DNA of 64,000 bases from TMED109 sp002684605 (GCA_913046335.1 CAJWSU010000004.1:31658-95657), one strand, 5' to 3'. Shown: positions 50,385 through 60,192, counted from the stretch's first letter. The notes: generated from the letters alone by a model not told the origin. Translations and numbers: made by a program.

Positions 50385-51329
50385 ATGAAAAATAATATTC
50401 TTGTTATAAAACATGGTGCTTTTGGTGATGTTATTCTGGCAGGTGCAGCTATGCAAGCAATAAGAAATTATCATAAAAATGATTATATAACTTGTCTCAC
50501 AACAGAACACTTCAGAAACATTTTAGAAGAATCCCCTTGGTTTGATAAGGTCGTGTCAGATTTAAAACCAAGGTGGAATAACATAAAAGGATGGCAAAAT
50601 TTAAAGTTAATGTTTCGTAAATACAATTTCACGACAGTTTATGACCTACAAACATCTTACAGGTCTAATTTATATTTTTTTATTTTCTTTTTTACTAAAA
50701 ATATTAAGTGGTGTGGAATTGCATACGGAAGTAGTCACCGGCATAAGAGTCTTAATAGAAAATTTATGCATACAATAGATAGGCAAAAAGCCCAATTAAA
50801 ACTGGCTAATATTGAATATAATCACCTACCTAATTGGAAATGGTTAGCTAAAAATTATAAGAATAATAGTATTGTCCCAGACAATAAATTTATTATTTTA
50901 GTTACTGGCGCAGCTCAACATAGATTAAATAAAAGATGGCCAAAATCTAACTATGCATCATTAATAGAAAATTTTTCCAAAATAGACATGCAATGTGTTC
51001 TGATTGGTGGAAAAGATGAGTTTGATAATATAAAACATATTATTAGTCTTGTAGATAAAAATATAAAGAAAACGCCTCTTAATTATGCAGGCATGACTTC
51101 ATATAAAGATATAGTATACCTAAGCGCTTATGCACAATCTGCAATAGGAAATGATACTGGACCGATACATCTAATAGCGACTACAGGGTTATCTACTATG
51201 GTATTATTTGGATTCGCTTCTAAACCTTCACTTTGTGCGCCTAAAGGTAAAAATGTTATAATACTAAATAAAGGCTCTATTAAAGATATAAGTATAGATT
51301 TAGTATTTAATACAATTAAAAATTTATGA
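50385..51329 (+). CDS. Glycosyltransferase family 9 (heptosyltransferase-like)
   Basis: A 314-residue GT9 protein. ILVIKHGAFGDVILAGAAMQAIR is the usual N-terminus; the C-terminal ADP-heptose-binding domain has VLIGGKDEFDNIKHI and SAIGNDTGPIHLIATTGLSTMVLFG (the D-T-G-P-x-H motif). It transfers heptose or a related sugar to the LPS inner core. It probably shares an operon with the preceding GT4 gene. It is followed by 132 bp with no gene before infC. Confidence 0.93.
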   Translation: MKNNILVIKHGAFGDVILAGAAMQAIRNYHKNDYITCLTTEHFRNILEESPWFDKVVSDLKPRWNNIKGWQNLKLMFRKYNFTTVYDLQTSYRSNLYFFIFFFTKNIKWCGIAYGSSHRHKSLNRKFMHTIDRQKAQLKLANIEYNHLPNWKWLAKNYKNNSIVPDNKFIILVTGAAQHRLNKRWPKSNYASLIENFSKIDMQCVLIGGKDEFDNIKHIISLVDKNIKKTPLNYAGMTSYKDIVYLSAYAQSAIGNDTGPIHLIATTGLSTMVLFGFASKPSLCAPKGKNVIILNKGSIKDISIDLVFNTIKNL

Positions 51330-51461
51330 ATAGATTGAAATATATAGAATATAATATATAGATTGATTAAATATAGTTTAATTCATATTTGTATTTTATG
51401 TTTAAATATGTAATTTTCAAATTTTATAAAATTAATAACTAACTAAATAGGAGTAAGAAGC

Positions 51462-52052
51462 ATAGCAAAAAAAACTTTTAAAAACAATCAAATGTCTGAA
51501 GATTTACATAAGATTAATGATCAGATTACTGCAGACCCAATTAGAGTTATAGATAGTGAAGGAATTATGCTCGGAATACTCTCGCTTAAAGAAGGTATAG
51601 AAAAAGCCGAAGAAGTAGGGTTAGATCTTGTAGAGGTCTCACCTAATGCCAAGCCGCCGGTATGTAAAATTATTGAGTATGGAAAATTTAAGTACGCAGC
51701 TCAAAAAAAAGCAGCAGAAGCTCGAAAGAAACAAAAAACAGTTGAAGTAAAAGAAATAAAGTTTAGACCAAATATTGACACTAATGATTATGAAATTAAA
51801 ATGAGAAGTGTGAGAAAGTTTATAAGAGGAGGAGATAAAGTAAAAATTACAATGAGGTTTAGAGGCAGAGAAATGAATCACCAGGATATAGGAGTAAAAG
51901 TTTTAAGACGTATTAGAGAAGATTTGGACATATTAGTAAAAATAGAACAGTTTCCTAAATTAGAAGGAAGGCAAATGGTGCAAATTTTTGCTCCTAATTT
52001 ATCAGAAAAAGCTGATTCTATGAGACAAAATGAGGTAACAACTGATAAGTAG
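51462..52052 (+). CDS. infC: Translation initiation factor IF-3, probable AUA start
   Basis: A 196-residue IF-3. The N-domain KINDQITADPIRVIDSEGIMLGILS and linker YAAQKKAAEARKKQK lead to the C-domain with VKEIKFRPNIDTNDYEIKMRSVRKFI and KVKITMRFRGREM. I start it at ATA 51462: AGGAG lies eight bases before, the extra ten codons (AKKTFKNNQ) give the normal basic N-terminus, and the downstream ATG at 51492 has no ribosome site. A non-AUG start is the rule in enterobacterial infC (AUU), where IF-3 represses its own start. It leads the infC-rpmI-rplT-pheST operon. Confidence 0.93.
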   Translation: MAKKTFKNNQMSEDLHKINDQITADPIRVIDSEGIMLGILSLKEGIEKAEEVGLDLVEVSPNAKPPVCKIIEYGKFKYAAQKKAAEARKKQKTVEVKEIKFRPNIDTNDYEIKMRSVRKFIRGGDKVKITMRFRGREMNHQDIGVKVLRRIREDLDILVKIEQFPKLEGRQMVQIFAPNLSEKADSMRQNEVTTDK

Positions 52053-52166
52053 TACAATGTTTTAATAAGATTTTTTGTTTTTAGGGCTTGCAAATAGTGC
52101 CATAGAGAGATATAGAGAACTTTATTTATTGCATAGAATATATTTAAAATATTAAGGAATACATAG

Positions 52167-52370
52167 ATGCCTAAAATTAAGACTAAAAGTGGCGCTAAAA
52201 AACGTTTTAGTTTAACTAGCTCTGGTAAAGTAAAAATGGGACAGGCTGGTAAAAGACATGGTATGATAAAAAGAACAGCAAAATTTATTAGAAATGCTAG
52301 AGGCTCTACTATAATGGTTGATGCAGATGCTAAAATAATAAAAAAGAATTTTTTAAGAAATAGTTTATAA
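52167..52370 (+). CDS. rpmI: 50S ribosomal protein L35
   Basis: A 67-residue, very basic protein: PKIKTKSGAKKRFSLTSSGKVK and AGKRHGMIKRTAKFIRNARG match L35. A large-subunit protein near the exit tunnel. Spacing and order infC-rpmI-rplT are as in most bacteria. AAGGA precedes the ATG. The 114-bp gap after infC shows no clear hairpin, so the L20 autoregulatory site known in E. coli is not evident. Confidence 0.97.
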   Translation: MPKIKTKSGAKKRFSLTSSGKVKMGQAGKRHGMIKRTAKFIRNARGSTIMVDADAKIIKKNFLRNSL

Positions 52371-52397
52371 AAAGCTATTATAAGAAGAGGAAATATT

Positions 52398-52748
52398 ATG
52401 TCTCGTGTAAAACGTGGAGTTACTGCTCATAGTAGACATCTGAAAGTAATTAAAGCTGCAAAAGGTTCAAGAGGTAGACAGAAGAATACTTTCCGTGCGG
52501 CCATACAAAGAGTAGAAAAAAATGGTCAGTATGCTTACAGAGACAGAAAAGCTAAAAAAAGATCCTTTAGAGGTTTGTGGATACAAAGAATAAATGCTGC
52601 AGCTAGAGAATTAGGAATGACTTATGGGGTTTTAATTAACAAATTAAATATTGCAGGTTTTGATATTAATAGAAAAATGTTAGCAGATCTTGCTGTGAGA
52701 GAACCTGATTCTTTTAAATCTATAGTAGAAAAAGTAAAAAGTACTTAA
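52398..52748 (+). CDS. rplT: 50S ribosomal protein L20
   Basis: A 116-residue L20 that binds 23S rRNA early in large-subunit assembly. SRVKRGVTAHSRHLKVIKAAKG and RDRKAKKRSFRGLWIQRINAA are diagnostic, and AREPD-like LADLAVREPDSFKSIV ends the globular part. AAGAGG lies about seven bases before the ATG. It is followed 91 bp later by pheS. Confidence 0.98.
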   Translation: MSRVKRGVTAHSRHLKVIKAAKGSRGRQKNTFRAAIQRVEKNGQYAYRDRKAKKRSFRGLWIQRINAAARELGMTYGVLINKLNIAGFDINRKMLADLAVREPDSFKSIVEKVKST

Positions 52749-52839
52749 ATAATAAAAGTATATTTTTTTCTTTATATAACCTTTAATTATAATTAGTTTA
52801 TACTATGTAATTTTTTTTAATTAGATAATGAAGGTTATT

Positions 52840-53931
52840 ATGCCAAATATTAAAGATTTAGAAAAGAATGTTTTAATAGATATCTCCAAAGCTAAATCTT
52901 TTCAGGACTTGCAAATAATTAAAGTAAGAGAATTAGGAAAAAAGGGACAAATTTCCATATTAATGAAGTCTTTATCTTCTGTAAGTTATGAAGAAAAAAA
53001 ATCTTTAGGAAAAGCTTATAACGAACTTCGTTTAAAAGTATTAGATGCATTTCATGTTAAAGAGCAACAACTTAAAGAAATAGAAGTTACTAATAGAATA
53101 AATAATGAAAATTTAGATATTACACTTCCTATCAGACCTGGTAATAATGATGATGAAGGAAAAATACATCCAATCAGTAGAACTATTGATGCAATAATAG
53201 ATATATTTGCAAATTTTGGTTTTTCAGTTGAAACTGGGCCAGATATTGAAAACGATTTTAATAATTTTACAGCTTTAAATATTCCTGAGGACCATCCTGC
53301 AAGGCAAGATCATGATACATTTTATATTAAAAATAAACCTGGCGACGTAAGAAAACTTCTAAGAACGCATACTTCTCCAGTACAAATTAGAACTATGATT
53401 AATAAAAAGCCTCCAATTAGAATAATTGCGCCTGGTAGAACTTTTAGGTGTGATGATGATTCAACACACTCTCCAATGTTTCATCAGATCGAAGGTTTAG
53501 TAATTGATAAGAATATAAATATGGGCCACTTAAAAGGACTTATTAAGATATTTTGCGCAGAATTTTTTGAGGTAAATAATTTGCCTGTAAGATTTAGACC
53601 TTCCTATTTTCCTTTTACAGAACCAAGTGCTGAAATAGATATCGGATACAGTAAAAAAGGAAATACTATTAAAATTGGAGAAGGTTCTGATTGGTTAGAA
53701 GTTATGGGTTGTGGAATGGTTCATCCAAAAGTTTTAATAAACTGTGGTTTAGATCCTAAAGAATGGCAAGGTTTTGCTTTTGGATTAGGTGTTGAGAGGT
53801 TTGCTATGTTGAAATACGGTATAGCAGACTTGAGAAATTTTTATGCTGGAGATATTCGTTGGTTAGATCATTATGGTTTTTCTACACAAGGTGGTCCTTC
53901 ATACACCTGGTCAAATTTTAAGGAGAATTAA
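52840..53931 (+). CDS. pheS: Phenylalanine-tRNA ligase alpha subunit
   Basis: A 363-residue subunit: an N-terminal coiled coil of about 85 residues (tRNA binding), then the class II catalytic core. Motif 2 is FRCDDDSTHSPMFHQIEGLV and motif 3 GFAFGLGVERFAMLKYGI; SRTIDAIIDIFANFGF is motif 1. I start at the ATG at 52840, which has AAGG five bases upstream, instead of the ATG four codons earlier. It is 3 bp from pheT. Confidence 0.97.
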   Translation: MPNIKDLEKNVLIDISKAKSFQDLQIIKVRELGKKGQISILMKSLSSVSYEEKKSLGKAYNELRLKVLDAFHVKEQQLKEIEVTNRINNENLDITLPIRPGNNDDEGKIHPISRTIDAIIDIFANFGFSVETGPDIENDFNNFTALNIPEDHPARQDHDTFYIKNKPGDVRKLLRTHTSPVQIRTMINKKPPIRIIAPGRTFRCDDDSTHSPMFHQIEGLVIDKNINMGHLKGLIKIFCAEFFEVNNLPVRFRPSYFPFTEPSAEIDIGYSKKGNTIKIGEGSDWLEVMGCGMVHPKVLINCGLDPKEWQGFAFGLGVERFAMLKYGIADLRNFYAGDIRWLDHYGFSTQGGPSYTWSNFKEN

Positions 53932-53934
53932 GAA

Positions 53935-56346
53935 TTGAAATTTTCTTTGTCATGGATTTCTGAGCATATCGAATTCAAATCAAATATTACTATTGATATG
54001 ATCAGTAAAAGTTTGACTAATTTAGGACTAGAAGTTGAATCTATTCAAGATAATTCAAAAGAGCTAAAAGGTTTCTTAATTGCAAAAATTATTGATATTT
54101 CTCCTCATCCTAATGCAGATAGATTAAATATATGTAAAGTGGAATTAGGCAACTCTGAGGTATCAGTAGTATGCGGAGCCTCAAATATTAAAAAAAATCT
54201 TAAGGTGGTTTTTGCTCCTATAGGTACTACAATTCCATCAAATGGAATGATTTTAAAAAAGAAGGATATTAGAGGCTTTTCGGGAGATGGAATGTTATGT
54301 TCCTTAGAAGAATTATGCCTAGAAGATAAAAGTGATGGTATAGCTGAATTGCCTGATGATGCACCTGTAGGAAAAATTTATGCCGATTGGGCAGAATTAT
54401 CAGACCCAATATTTGAAATAGGACTTACTCCAAATAGAGGAGACTGTGCAAGTATATTAGGTTTAGCTAGAGAACTTTCTGCTATTGGGTTAGGTGAGCT
54501 TAAAAATAGAAAAAATTATAATATTAAGGGTTCATATAAATCTCCTATCAATTGGAAAATTGATCTAGATTCAAAAAATATCAATGCCTGTTCTTATGTT
54601 AAAGGCAGGCATTTTAAAGGCTTAAAAAATATTGAAAGTCCAGTATGGTTAAAGAAACGCCTAATTTCTATTGGTTTAAAACCAATTTCTACATTGGTGG
54701 ATCTTACAAACTTTATAACTTTTGATTTAGGCCGTCCTTTGCATGTTTTTGATGCGAAAAAAATTCAAGGTGATTTATGTATTAGAATGGCAAGTGATAA
54801 TGAAGATTTAATAGCGCTAGATGGAAAAAAATACAGATTAAATAAAAATATTCTTATTATCTCAGATGAAAATAAGCCAGTTTCCATAGCAGGAGTAATG
54901 GGAGGAGTAGATACATCATGCGATGAAAATACTACAGAAATATTTTTAGAATCAGCTTATTTTAATAAAAAGAGCATAGCTATTTCTGGGAGATCATTAA
55001 ATATATTATCAGATGCAAGGTATCGTTTTGAGAGAGGAGTGGATCCTGAGTTTATAGATGAAGGTATTAATATTATGACTAATTTAGTTTTAGGCATATG
55101 TGGAGGAGAAGTAAGCGAAGATGTTTATGCGGGAAAGGTAGACTTAAAAAAGATTAAAATAGATTTTAATTGTGCTAAGTTTAAGATGCTGTGTGGAATA
55201 GAAATGTCTGTTCAGGAACAAATAAGTATTTTATTAAAGCTGGGTTTTGAAGTTAAAAACAATCAAAATATATTATCTTTATTAGTGCCTACATGGAGAC
55301 ATGATATTAGTGATGAGGTAGATATAGTAGAAGAATTATTGCGAGTTAAGGGTTATGATAATTTAGAGGATGCTTCTTTAGATAATTTTATTTCAATAAG
55401 AAAACCAGTTTTAAGTTTAGTAGAACATAGAAATAGACTAATTAGTTCCGCATTAGTAAAAAGAGGTCTATATGAGTTAGTTACTTTTTCATTTTTTTCA
55501 GAGATGTCAGCTTCATTATTTAAGAATAATATCTCTATTGTTACTTTAGATAACCCAATATCCCAAGAGTTGTCCATCATGAGATTTTCTTTACTTCCTA
55601 ATATAATAGATCATTTTATAAGTAATAGTAAAAAAGGTTTAAAAAACTCTGGACTTTTTGAAGTTGGATCAGTTTATTATGGAGATAAAGAAGAAGATCA
55701 ATTTGTATGTTCAGCTGGAGTAAGGTCAGGTAATATTTCTTCAAGACATTGGTCTATTGATAATAGAGAAGTAGATATTTATGATGTTAAAAAAGATGCT
55801 TTTAAAGCTTTAGAATCAGTTGGAATATCTAGTAATAATTTAAGATTAGATAAAGATTTACCTGACTGGTATCACCCAGGCAGATCAGGAGCAATAAAAA
55901 TAGGAAAAATCTTATTGGGGCATTTTGGTGAGTTGCATCCTAAATATTCAGAAAAATATGGAATTCGCATAGTATGTTTTGAATTATATCATAATAATTT
56001 TCCTAAGAATTATAAAAAAAAATCAAATAAAAATTTTATACCATATAGTCTTATGCCAATTAAAAGAGATTTCGCTTTTTTAGCGCAAAAAGAAACTAAC
56101 GCGTCAGAACTAGTTAGTTCTATCGAAAAATCACTTATTACTATTAATTATATACAACTTTTAGAAGTAAATGTGTTTGATGTGTATTCAAAAAATTTAT
56201 CTGAAGGAAATGATAAAAAATCTTTAGCAATAGAAATAATTTTTCAACCTATCGAATATACTTTAAAAGAAAATCAAATTTTAGATATATCAAACTTAAT
56301 AGTAGAAAGTGTAAAAAAAGATACTAATGCTATACTTAGAGATTAA
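53935..56346 (+). CDS. pheT: Phenylalanine-tRNA ligase beta subunit
   Basis: A full 803-residue beta subunit: N-terminal region with the EMAP/OB domain (AKIIDISPHPNADRLNICKVELG), B3/B4 editing region (NRGDCASILGLARELSAIG; DARYRFERGVDP), B5 (VPTWRHDISDEVDIVEELLR), catalytic-like core, and the C-terminal FDX-ACB anticodon domain (SLMPIKRDFAFLAQ onward). The editing domain appears intact, so Tyr-tRNAPhe clearance is expected. It begins with TTG, nine bases after AAGGAG at the end of pheS. Confidence 0.97.
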   Translation: MKFSLSWISEHIEFKSNITIDMISKSLTNLGLEVESIQDNSKELKGFLIAKIIDISPHPNADRLNICKVELGNSEVSVVCGASNIKKNLKVVFAPIGTTIPSNGMILKKKDIRGFSGDGMLCSLEELCLEDKSDGIAELPDDAPVGKIYADWAELSDPIFEIGLTPNRGDCASILGLARELSAIGLGELKNRKNYNIKGSYKSPINWKIDLDSKNINACSYVKGRHFKGLKNIESPVWLKKRLISIGLKPISTLVDLTNFITFDLGRPLHVFDAKKIQGDLCIRMASDNEDLIALDGKKYRLNKNILIISDENKPVSIAGVMGGVDTSCDENTTEIFLESAYFNKKSIAISGRSLNILSDARYRFERGVDPEFIDEGINIMTNLVLGICGGEVSEDVYAGKVDLKKIKIDFNCAKFKMLCGIEMSVQEQISILLKLGFEVKNNQNILSLLVPTWRHDISDEVDIVEELLRVKGYDNLEDASLDNFISIRKPVLSLVEHRNRLISSALVKRGLYELVTFSFFSEMSASLFKNNISIVTLDNPISQELSIMRFSLLPNIIDHFISNSKKGLKNSGLFEVGSVYYGDKEEDQFVCSAGVRSGNISSRHWSIDNREVDIYDVKKDAFKALESVGISSNNLRLDKDLPDWYHPGRSGAIKIGKILLGHFGELHPKYSEKYGIRIVCFELYHNNFPKNYKKKSNKNFIPYSLMPIKRDFAFLAQKETNASELVSSIEKSLITINYIQLLEVNVFDVYSKNLSEGNDKKSLAIEIIFQPIEYTLKENQILDISNLIVESVKKDTNAILRD

Positions 56347-56348
56347 TA

Positions 56349-56438
56349 GGAGGGGTGGCCGAGCGGTCGAAGGCGCACGCTTGGAAAGCGTGTATACAGG
56401 AAACTGTATCGTGGGTTCGAATCCCATCTCCTCCGCCA
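56349..56438 (+). tRNA. tRNA-Ser (anticodon GGA)
   Basis: A 90-nt class II tRNA. Acceptor GGAGGGG/CTCCTCC (one G-U), anticodon stem CACGC/GCGTG with loop TTGGAAA (anticodon GGA, reading UCC and UCU), a long variable arm (ATACAG/CTGTAT), T-loop TTCGAAT and encoded CCA. It starts 2 bp after the pheT stop. Confidence 0.97.
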
Positions 56439-56464
56439 TTATTAGAATATTGTTAGAAATTTAA

Positions 56465-58108
56465 ATGATTAAATCTATAGATAAAGTAGATATTTTTTTA
56501 TCTTCAAATAATTATTGGAAGGTAACTAGTAAAAATAAAAATACAGTATGGTTTAAGGGGTATTTATATAATATGTCTATTACTGATTTAGTAAAACAAA
56601 TAGTAGAACAAGATTCAGATACTATAAAATCTTTTTTAAATACATTAGATGGCCATTTTTCTATAATAGTTAAAACACCTAAATTTTATTTAATAGCTGT
56701 AGATAAAATTAGATCTATTCCAATTATATGGGCTATAAAAAATAAAAATAATATATTGATTAGCGACCAAGGACAATATTTAAATAAAGAATTAAAACTT
56801 AAATCTTCAGATATTGATTATTCTATCAGCAACGCGTTTGCAATTTCTGGATATACTATAGGAGATAATACTTTATATAGTAACGTTAAACAAGTTAGTC
56901 CTGGTAATTATTTATGGCTGGAAAACAAAAAAGTTACTATTAAACGTTATTATATTTGGCAACCTTGGAGCGCATTAGAATATAGAGTTAATTTGAGTTC
57001 GAAATTGAACAAAATTAATAAAAATATTTTTAAAAAATTAATTGATAGTGTCAATAATCGTCAAATAGTAGTGCCTCTTTCAGGAGGTTTAGATTCAAGG
57101 TTAGTTTTAGCAGGTTTAAAAAAGTACAATTATAAAAATGTTCTATGTATATCATATGGTTTAAAAAATAATAAGGACGCATATATTGCAAAAAAAGTTG
57201 CTCATAAACTAGGTTATAAGTGGATATTTATTGAGTATTCTAATAAAGAGTTTAGAAAACATTATTATTCTGAGGAATATAAAAAGTATACTAATTTTTG
57301 TGATACTTTTACTTCCATACATTTTATAGGCGAATATATAATGCTATCCAAATTAAGTAATAATTTAGTTGAAAAAGATGCAATTTTTATTAATGGTCAA
57401 TCGGGAGATTTTATCTCTGGAAATCACATTCCTTCAAATTTAGATGCAAAAAAAGAATACAGCGATAAACAAAAAGAAAAATTATTTTCTACATATCTTG
57501 TTAAGCATTACAAACATTGGAATATTTTAAAAAATAAAGATAATCTTGATAAAGTAGAAAATTTACTAAGTGAAGAAATAAATAAAATTGGAGGGTTTCC
57601 ATCTGATCAAAATAAGAATTATGGTATTTATGAATATATGGAATTTATGGACAGGCAATCAAAGTATGTTGTAAATGGACAGAGGAATTATGAATATTTT
57701 GGATACGAATGGAGGCTGCCATTATGGGATAATGAATATATTGATTTTTGGGAAAAGGTTCCATTAAAATATAAAATAAATCAAACATTATATAAAGATA
57801 CTTTGATAAAGTATAATTGGGGAAATGTTTGGCAAGAAATTAATATTAATCCATTAAAGATTTCTCCAAAGTGGATAATACCTATTCGTTTTATTTTCAA
57901 ACTATTTTTTATATTTCATGGAAAGAATAAATGGCATAAATATGAGAATAAGTATCTAGCATATTTTATGAGCAATTTAGTAGAGTACGCTCCATGGAGT
58001 TATTTTCAAATTATTTTTGATAAAAGAGGTCACGAAAATGCAATTGGGTGGCTAATAGAGGACTATTTAAAGTATAAAGGCTTAAATTGGAAGGGGAATA
58101 AACCTTAA
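56465..58108 (+). CDS. Asparagine synthetase B-like protein without a glutaminase cysteine
   Basis: A 547-residue protein with two recognisable halves. Residues 1-165 resemble the Ntn glutaminase fold of AsnB (LNTLDGHFSIIVKTPKFYLIAVDKIRSIPI), but there is no Cys2: the protein begins MIKSIDKV, so glutamine hydrolysis is not expected. The ATP-pyrophosphatase/synthetase domain has its PP-loop PLSGGLDSR at about residues 204-212 (S206-S211). Such proteins join asparagine or amides onto sugars and natural products in surface-glycan loci, using free ammonia or another donor. It lies between tRNA-Ser and lepA and is not part of a standard operon. Confidence 0.78.
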   Translation: MIKSIDKVDIFLSSNNYWKVTSKNKNTVWFKGYLYNMSITDLVKQIVEQDSDTIKSFLNTLDGHFSIIVKTPKFYLIAVDKIRSIPIIWAIKNKNNILISDQGQYLNKELKLKSSDIDYSISNAFAISGYTIGDNTLYSNVKQVSPGNYLWLENKKVTIKRYYIWQPWSALEYRVNLSSKLNKINKNIFKKLIDSVNNRQIVVPLSGGLDSRLVLAGLKKYNYKNVLCISYGLKNNKDAYIAKKVAHKLGYKWIFIEYSNKEFRKHYYSEEYKKYTNFCDTFTSIHFIGEYIMLSKLSNNLVEKDAIFINGQSGDFISGNHIPSNLDAKKEYSDKQKEKLFSTYLVKHYKHWNILKNKDNLDKVENLLSEEINKIGGFPSDQNKNYGIYEYMEFMDRQSKYVVNGQRNYEYFGYEWRLPLWDNEYIDFWEKVPLKYKINQTLYKDTLIKYNWGNVWQEININPLKISPKWIIPIRFIFKLFFIFHGKNKWHKYENKYLAYFMSNLVEYAPWSYFQIIFDKRGHENAIGWLIEDYLKYKGLNWKGNKP

Positions 58109-58122
58109 TTTGGTTTGATAAG

Positions 58123-59928
58123 ATGGAAACAAAACATATAAAAAATTTTGCTATTATAGCTCATATTGACCACGGTAAATCTACTTTATCTGATAGAATA
58201 ATAGAGCATTGTGGAACCTTAAGCAATAGAGAGATGAAAGATCAAATTCTGGACTCAATGGAAATTGAGAGAGAAAGAGGTATTACAATAAAAGCACAAA
58301 CTATACGCTTAGAATACACTAACTCTTATGGAAATAACTATATTATTAATTTAATAGATACTCCAGGACATGTAGATTTTTCATATGAGGTTTCTAGGTC
58401 ATTAGCTGCTTGTGAGGGAGTATTGCTTCTAGTAGATGCTAGCCAAGGAGTTGAAGCACAAACTTTAGCAAATACTTGGCTAGCTTTAGAAGCAAATTTA
58501 GAAATTATTCCTGTATTAAATAAAATTGATCTTCCTGCTTCTGATCCCGAAAGAGTAAAAACTCAAATAAAAGATTTAATAGGATTAGATGTAGATAAAA
58601 TAGCAACTGTTTCTGGAAAAACAGGTGCAGGAGTTGAAGAATTACTTAAAATAATAATAGATAAAATTCCTAGTCCAATAGGAAATATAGAAGACCCTTT
58701 AAAAGTACTATTAATCGATGCATGGTATGATTCATATTTGGGTGTGATGGTGTTAGTTAGAGTTCATGATGGAGAATTAAAAAAAGGTATGAAGGTTTCG
58801 TTAATGCGTTCTAATAGAGAGTATCAGATAGAGCAAGTAGGTATTCTTGTGCCAAAGCCAAAAATAGTAAATAGTTTGGGGCCAGGAGAGGTAGGATTTA
58901 TTACAGCTGCAATTAAATCGGTTTCTGATGCTTGGGTAGGCGACACTATTACTGATTTTAAAAAGCCAGCTTTAAAAGCGCTACCAGGATTTAAGGAGAG
59001 TATTCCTGTAGTCTTTTGTGGCTTATATCCAGTAGATTCAAGTGAATTTGATAAGTTAAGAGAGTCTTTATCAAAATTGAAACTTAATGATACATCTTTT
59101 CATTTTGAAATGGAATCAAGTGCTGCTTTAGGTTTAGGTTTTAGGTGTGGATTTTTAGGCTTATTACATCTAGAAATTGTGCAGGAGAGACTCGAAAGAG
59201 AATTTGATTTAGATTTAGTTACTACAGCTCCAAGTGTTATATATGAAATCATAATGAGAAATAATACGGTTTTAAAAATTCATAATTCAGCAGATTGGCC
59301 CGATGTAACAAAAATTGATAGAATAAAGGAACCTTGGATAAGGGCTACAATATTTAGCCCTGATGAATATTTAGGAAAAATACTAAAGCTCTGTAATGAA
59401 AAGAGAGGAGTGCAAGTAGACTTAAGCTATGTAGGTAAAAGAGTTATGTTGGTATATGATTTACCTCTAAATGAAATTATATTTGATTTTAATGATAATC
59501 TAAAATCAATTAGTAGGGGGTATGCTAGTTTTGATTACGAAATAAAAACTTATGAAAATGGCGATCTTGTGAAAGTAAGCATGTTAATAAATAGTGAAAT
59601 TGTTGATAGTTTATCATTTATTTCTCATAGAGAAAGTGCAGATATTAGATCTAGGGCCATATGTGAGAAATTGAAAGATTTAATACCTAGGCAACTATTT
59701 AAGATTGCAATACAGGCGGCTATTGGTGGAAAAGTTATTGCAAGAGAAACAGTAAATGCTCTTAGAAAAGATGTTACAGCAAAATGTTATGGAGGAGATA
59801 TTACTAGAAAGAAAAAGTTACTTGAAAAACAAAAAAAAGGGAAAAAAAGAATGAAGCAAGTGGGAAATGTAGATATTCCTCAGGAGGCGTTTCTTGCAGC
59901 ATTGAAATTGGATGTAGGAAGTAAATAA
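58123..59928 (+). CDS. lepA: Elongation factor 4 (LepA), back-translocating GTPase
   Basis: A 601-residue translational GTPase. G1 is AHIDHGKSTLSDRI (about residues 11-24), G3 DTPGHVDFSYEV, G4 LNKIDLPASDPE, and GITIKAQT marks the switch I region. Domains II-IV follow, and the LepA-specific C-terminal domain ends with CYGGDITRKKKLLEKQKKGKKRMKQ, also present in EF4. It acts on stalled or mis-translocated ribosomes. It is followed immediately on the opposite strand by a small hypothetical gene. Confidence 0.98.
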   Translation: METKHIKNFAIIAHIDHGKSTLSDRIIEHCGTLSNREMKDQILDSMEIERERGITIKAQTIRLEYTNSYGNNYIINLIDTPGHVDFSYEVSRSLAACEGVLLLVDASQGVEAQTLANTWLALEANLEIIPVLNKIDLPASDPERVKTQIKDLIGLDVDKIATVSGKTGAGVEELLKIIIDKIPSPIGNIEDPLKVLLIDAWYDSYLGVMVLVRVHDGELKKGMKVSLMRSNREYQIEQVGILVPKPKIVNSLGPGEVGFITAAIKSVSDAWVGDTITDFKKPALKALPGFKESIPVVFCGLYPVDSSEFDKLRESLSKLKLNDTSFHFEMESSAALGLGFRCGFLGLLHLEIVQERLEREFDLDLVTTAPSVIYEIIMRNNTVLKIHNSADWPDVTKIDRIKEPWIRATIFSPDEYLGKILKLCNEKRGVQVDLSYVGKRVMLVYDLPLNEIIFDFNDNLKSISRGYASFDYEIKTYENGDLVKVSMLINSEIVDSLSFISHRESADIRSRAICEKLKDLIPRQLFKIAIQAAIGGKVIARETVNALRKDVTAKCYGGDITRKKKLLEKQKKGKKRMKQVGNVDIPQEAFLAALKLDVGSK

Positions 59929-60192
59929 TTAAGTATATATATTTTTATATACAAATAAAAAAAACATTATAATAGCTAATATAAAAAATACTTTTAATTC
60001 TAGTAAATTTGTAACTATAATTTGCCAGATATCTATTGATAAGTTTAAAGATTCAATTAATTTTTGAAGTCCAATTAAGGAATTGACATGAATTAAGATC
60101 CATAACTTTGCAAGAGAGATATTACTTTCATGTAAACTTAATATAAAAAATAAGATAGATATAAAGAGTAATTTTTTTTTTATAATTTTCAT
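59929..60192 (-). CDS. Small hydrophobic protein, unknown function
   Basis: I do not recognise this 87-residue protein. A basic start (MKIIKKK) leads into a hydrophobic stretch at about residues 7-21 that could be a signal peptide or anchor; a second helix runs from about 66 to 84 (LKVFFILAIIMFFLFVYKN). Between them is an amphipathic section. Its stop codon touches the end of lepA. No Shine-Dalgarno is obvious, and its reality as a gene rests mainly on the hydrophobic, long open frame. Confidence 0.45.
   Translation of the reverse strand: MKIIKKKLLFISILFFILSLHESNISLAKLWILIHVNSLIGLQKLIESLNLSIDIWQIIVTNLLELKVFFILAIIMFFLFVYKNIYT

Noticed and set aside
52053..52166. L20-type autoregulatory pseudoknot before rpmI
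   Set aside because: The gap is AU-rich and no long-range pairing of the kind known from E. coli can be seen by eye.
56349..56465. tRNA-Ser 3' end as an integration site (att) for the following asparagine-synthetase-like gene
   Set aside because: No direct repeat of the tRNA 3' end was found after that gene and there is no integrase; lepA follows in a normal arrangement.
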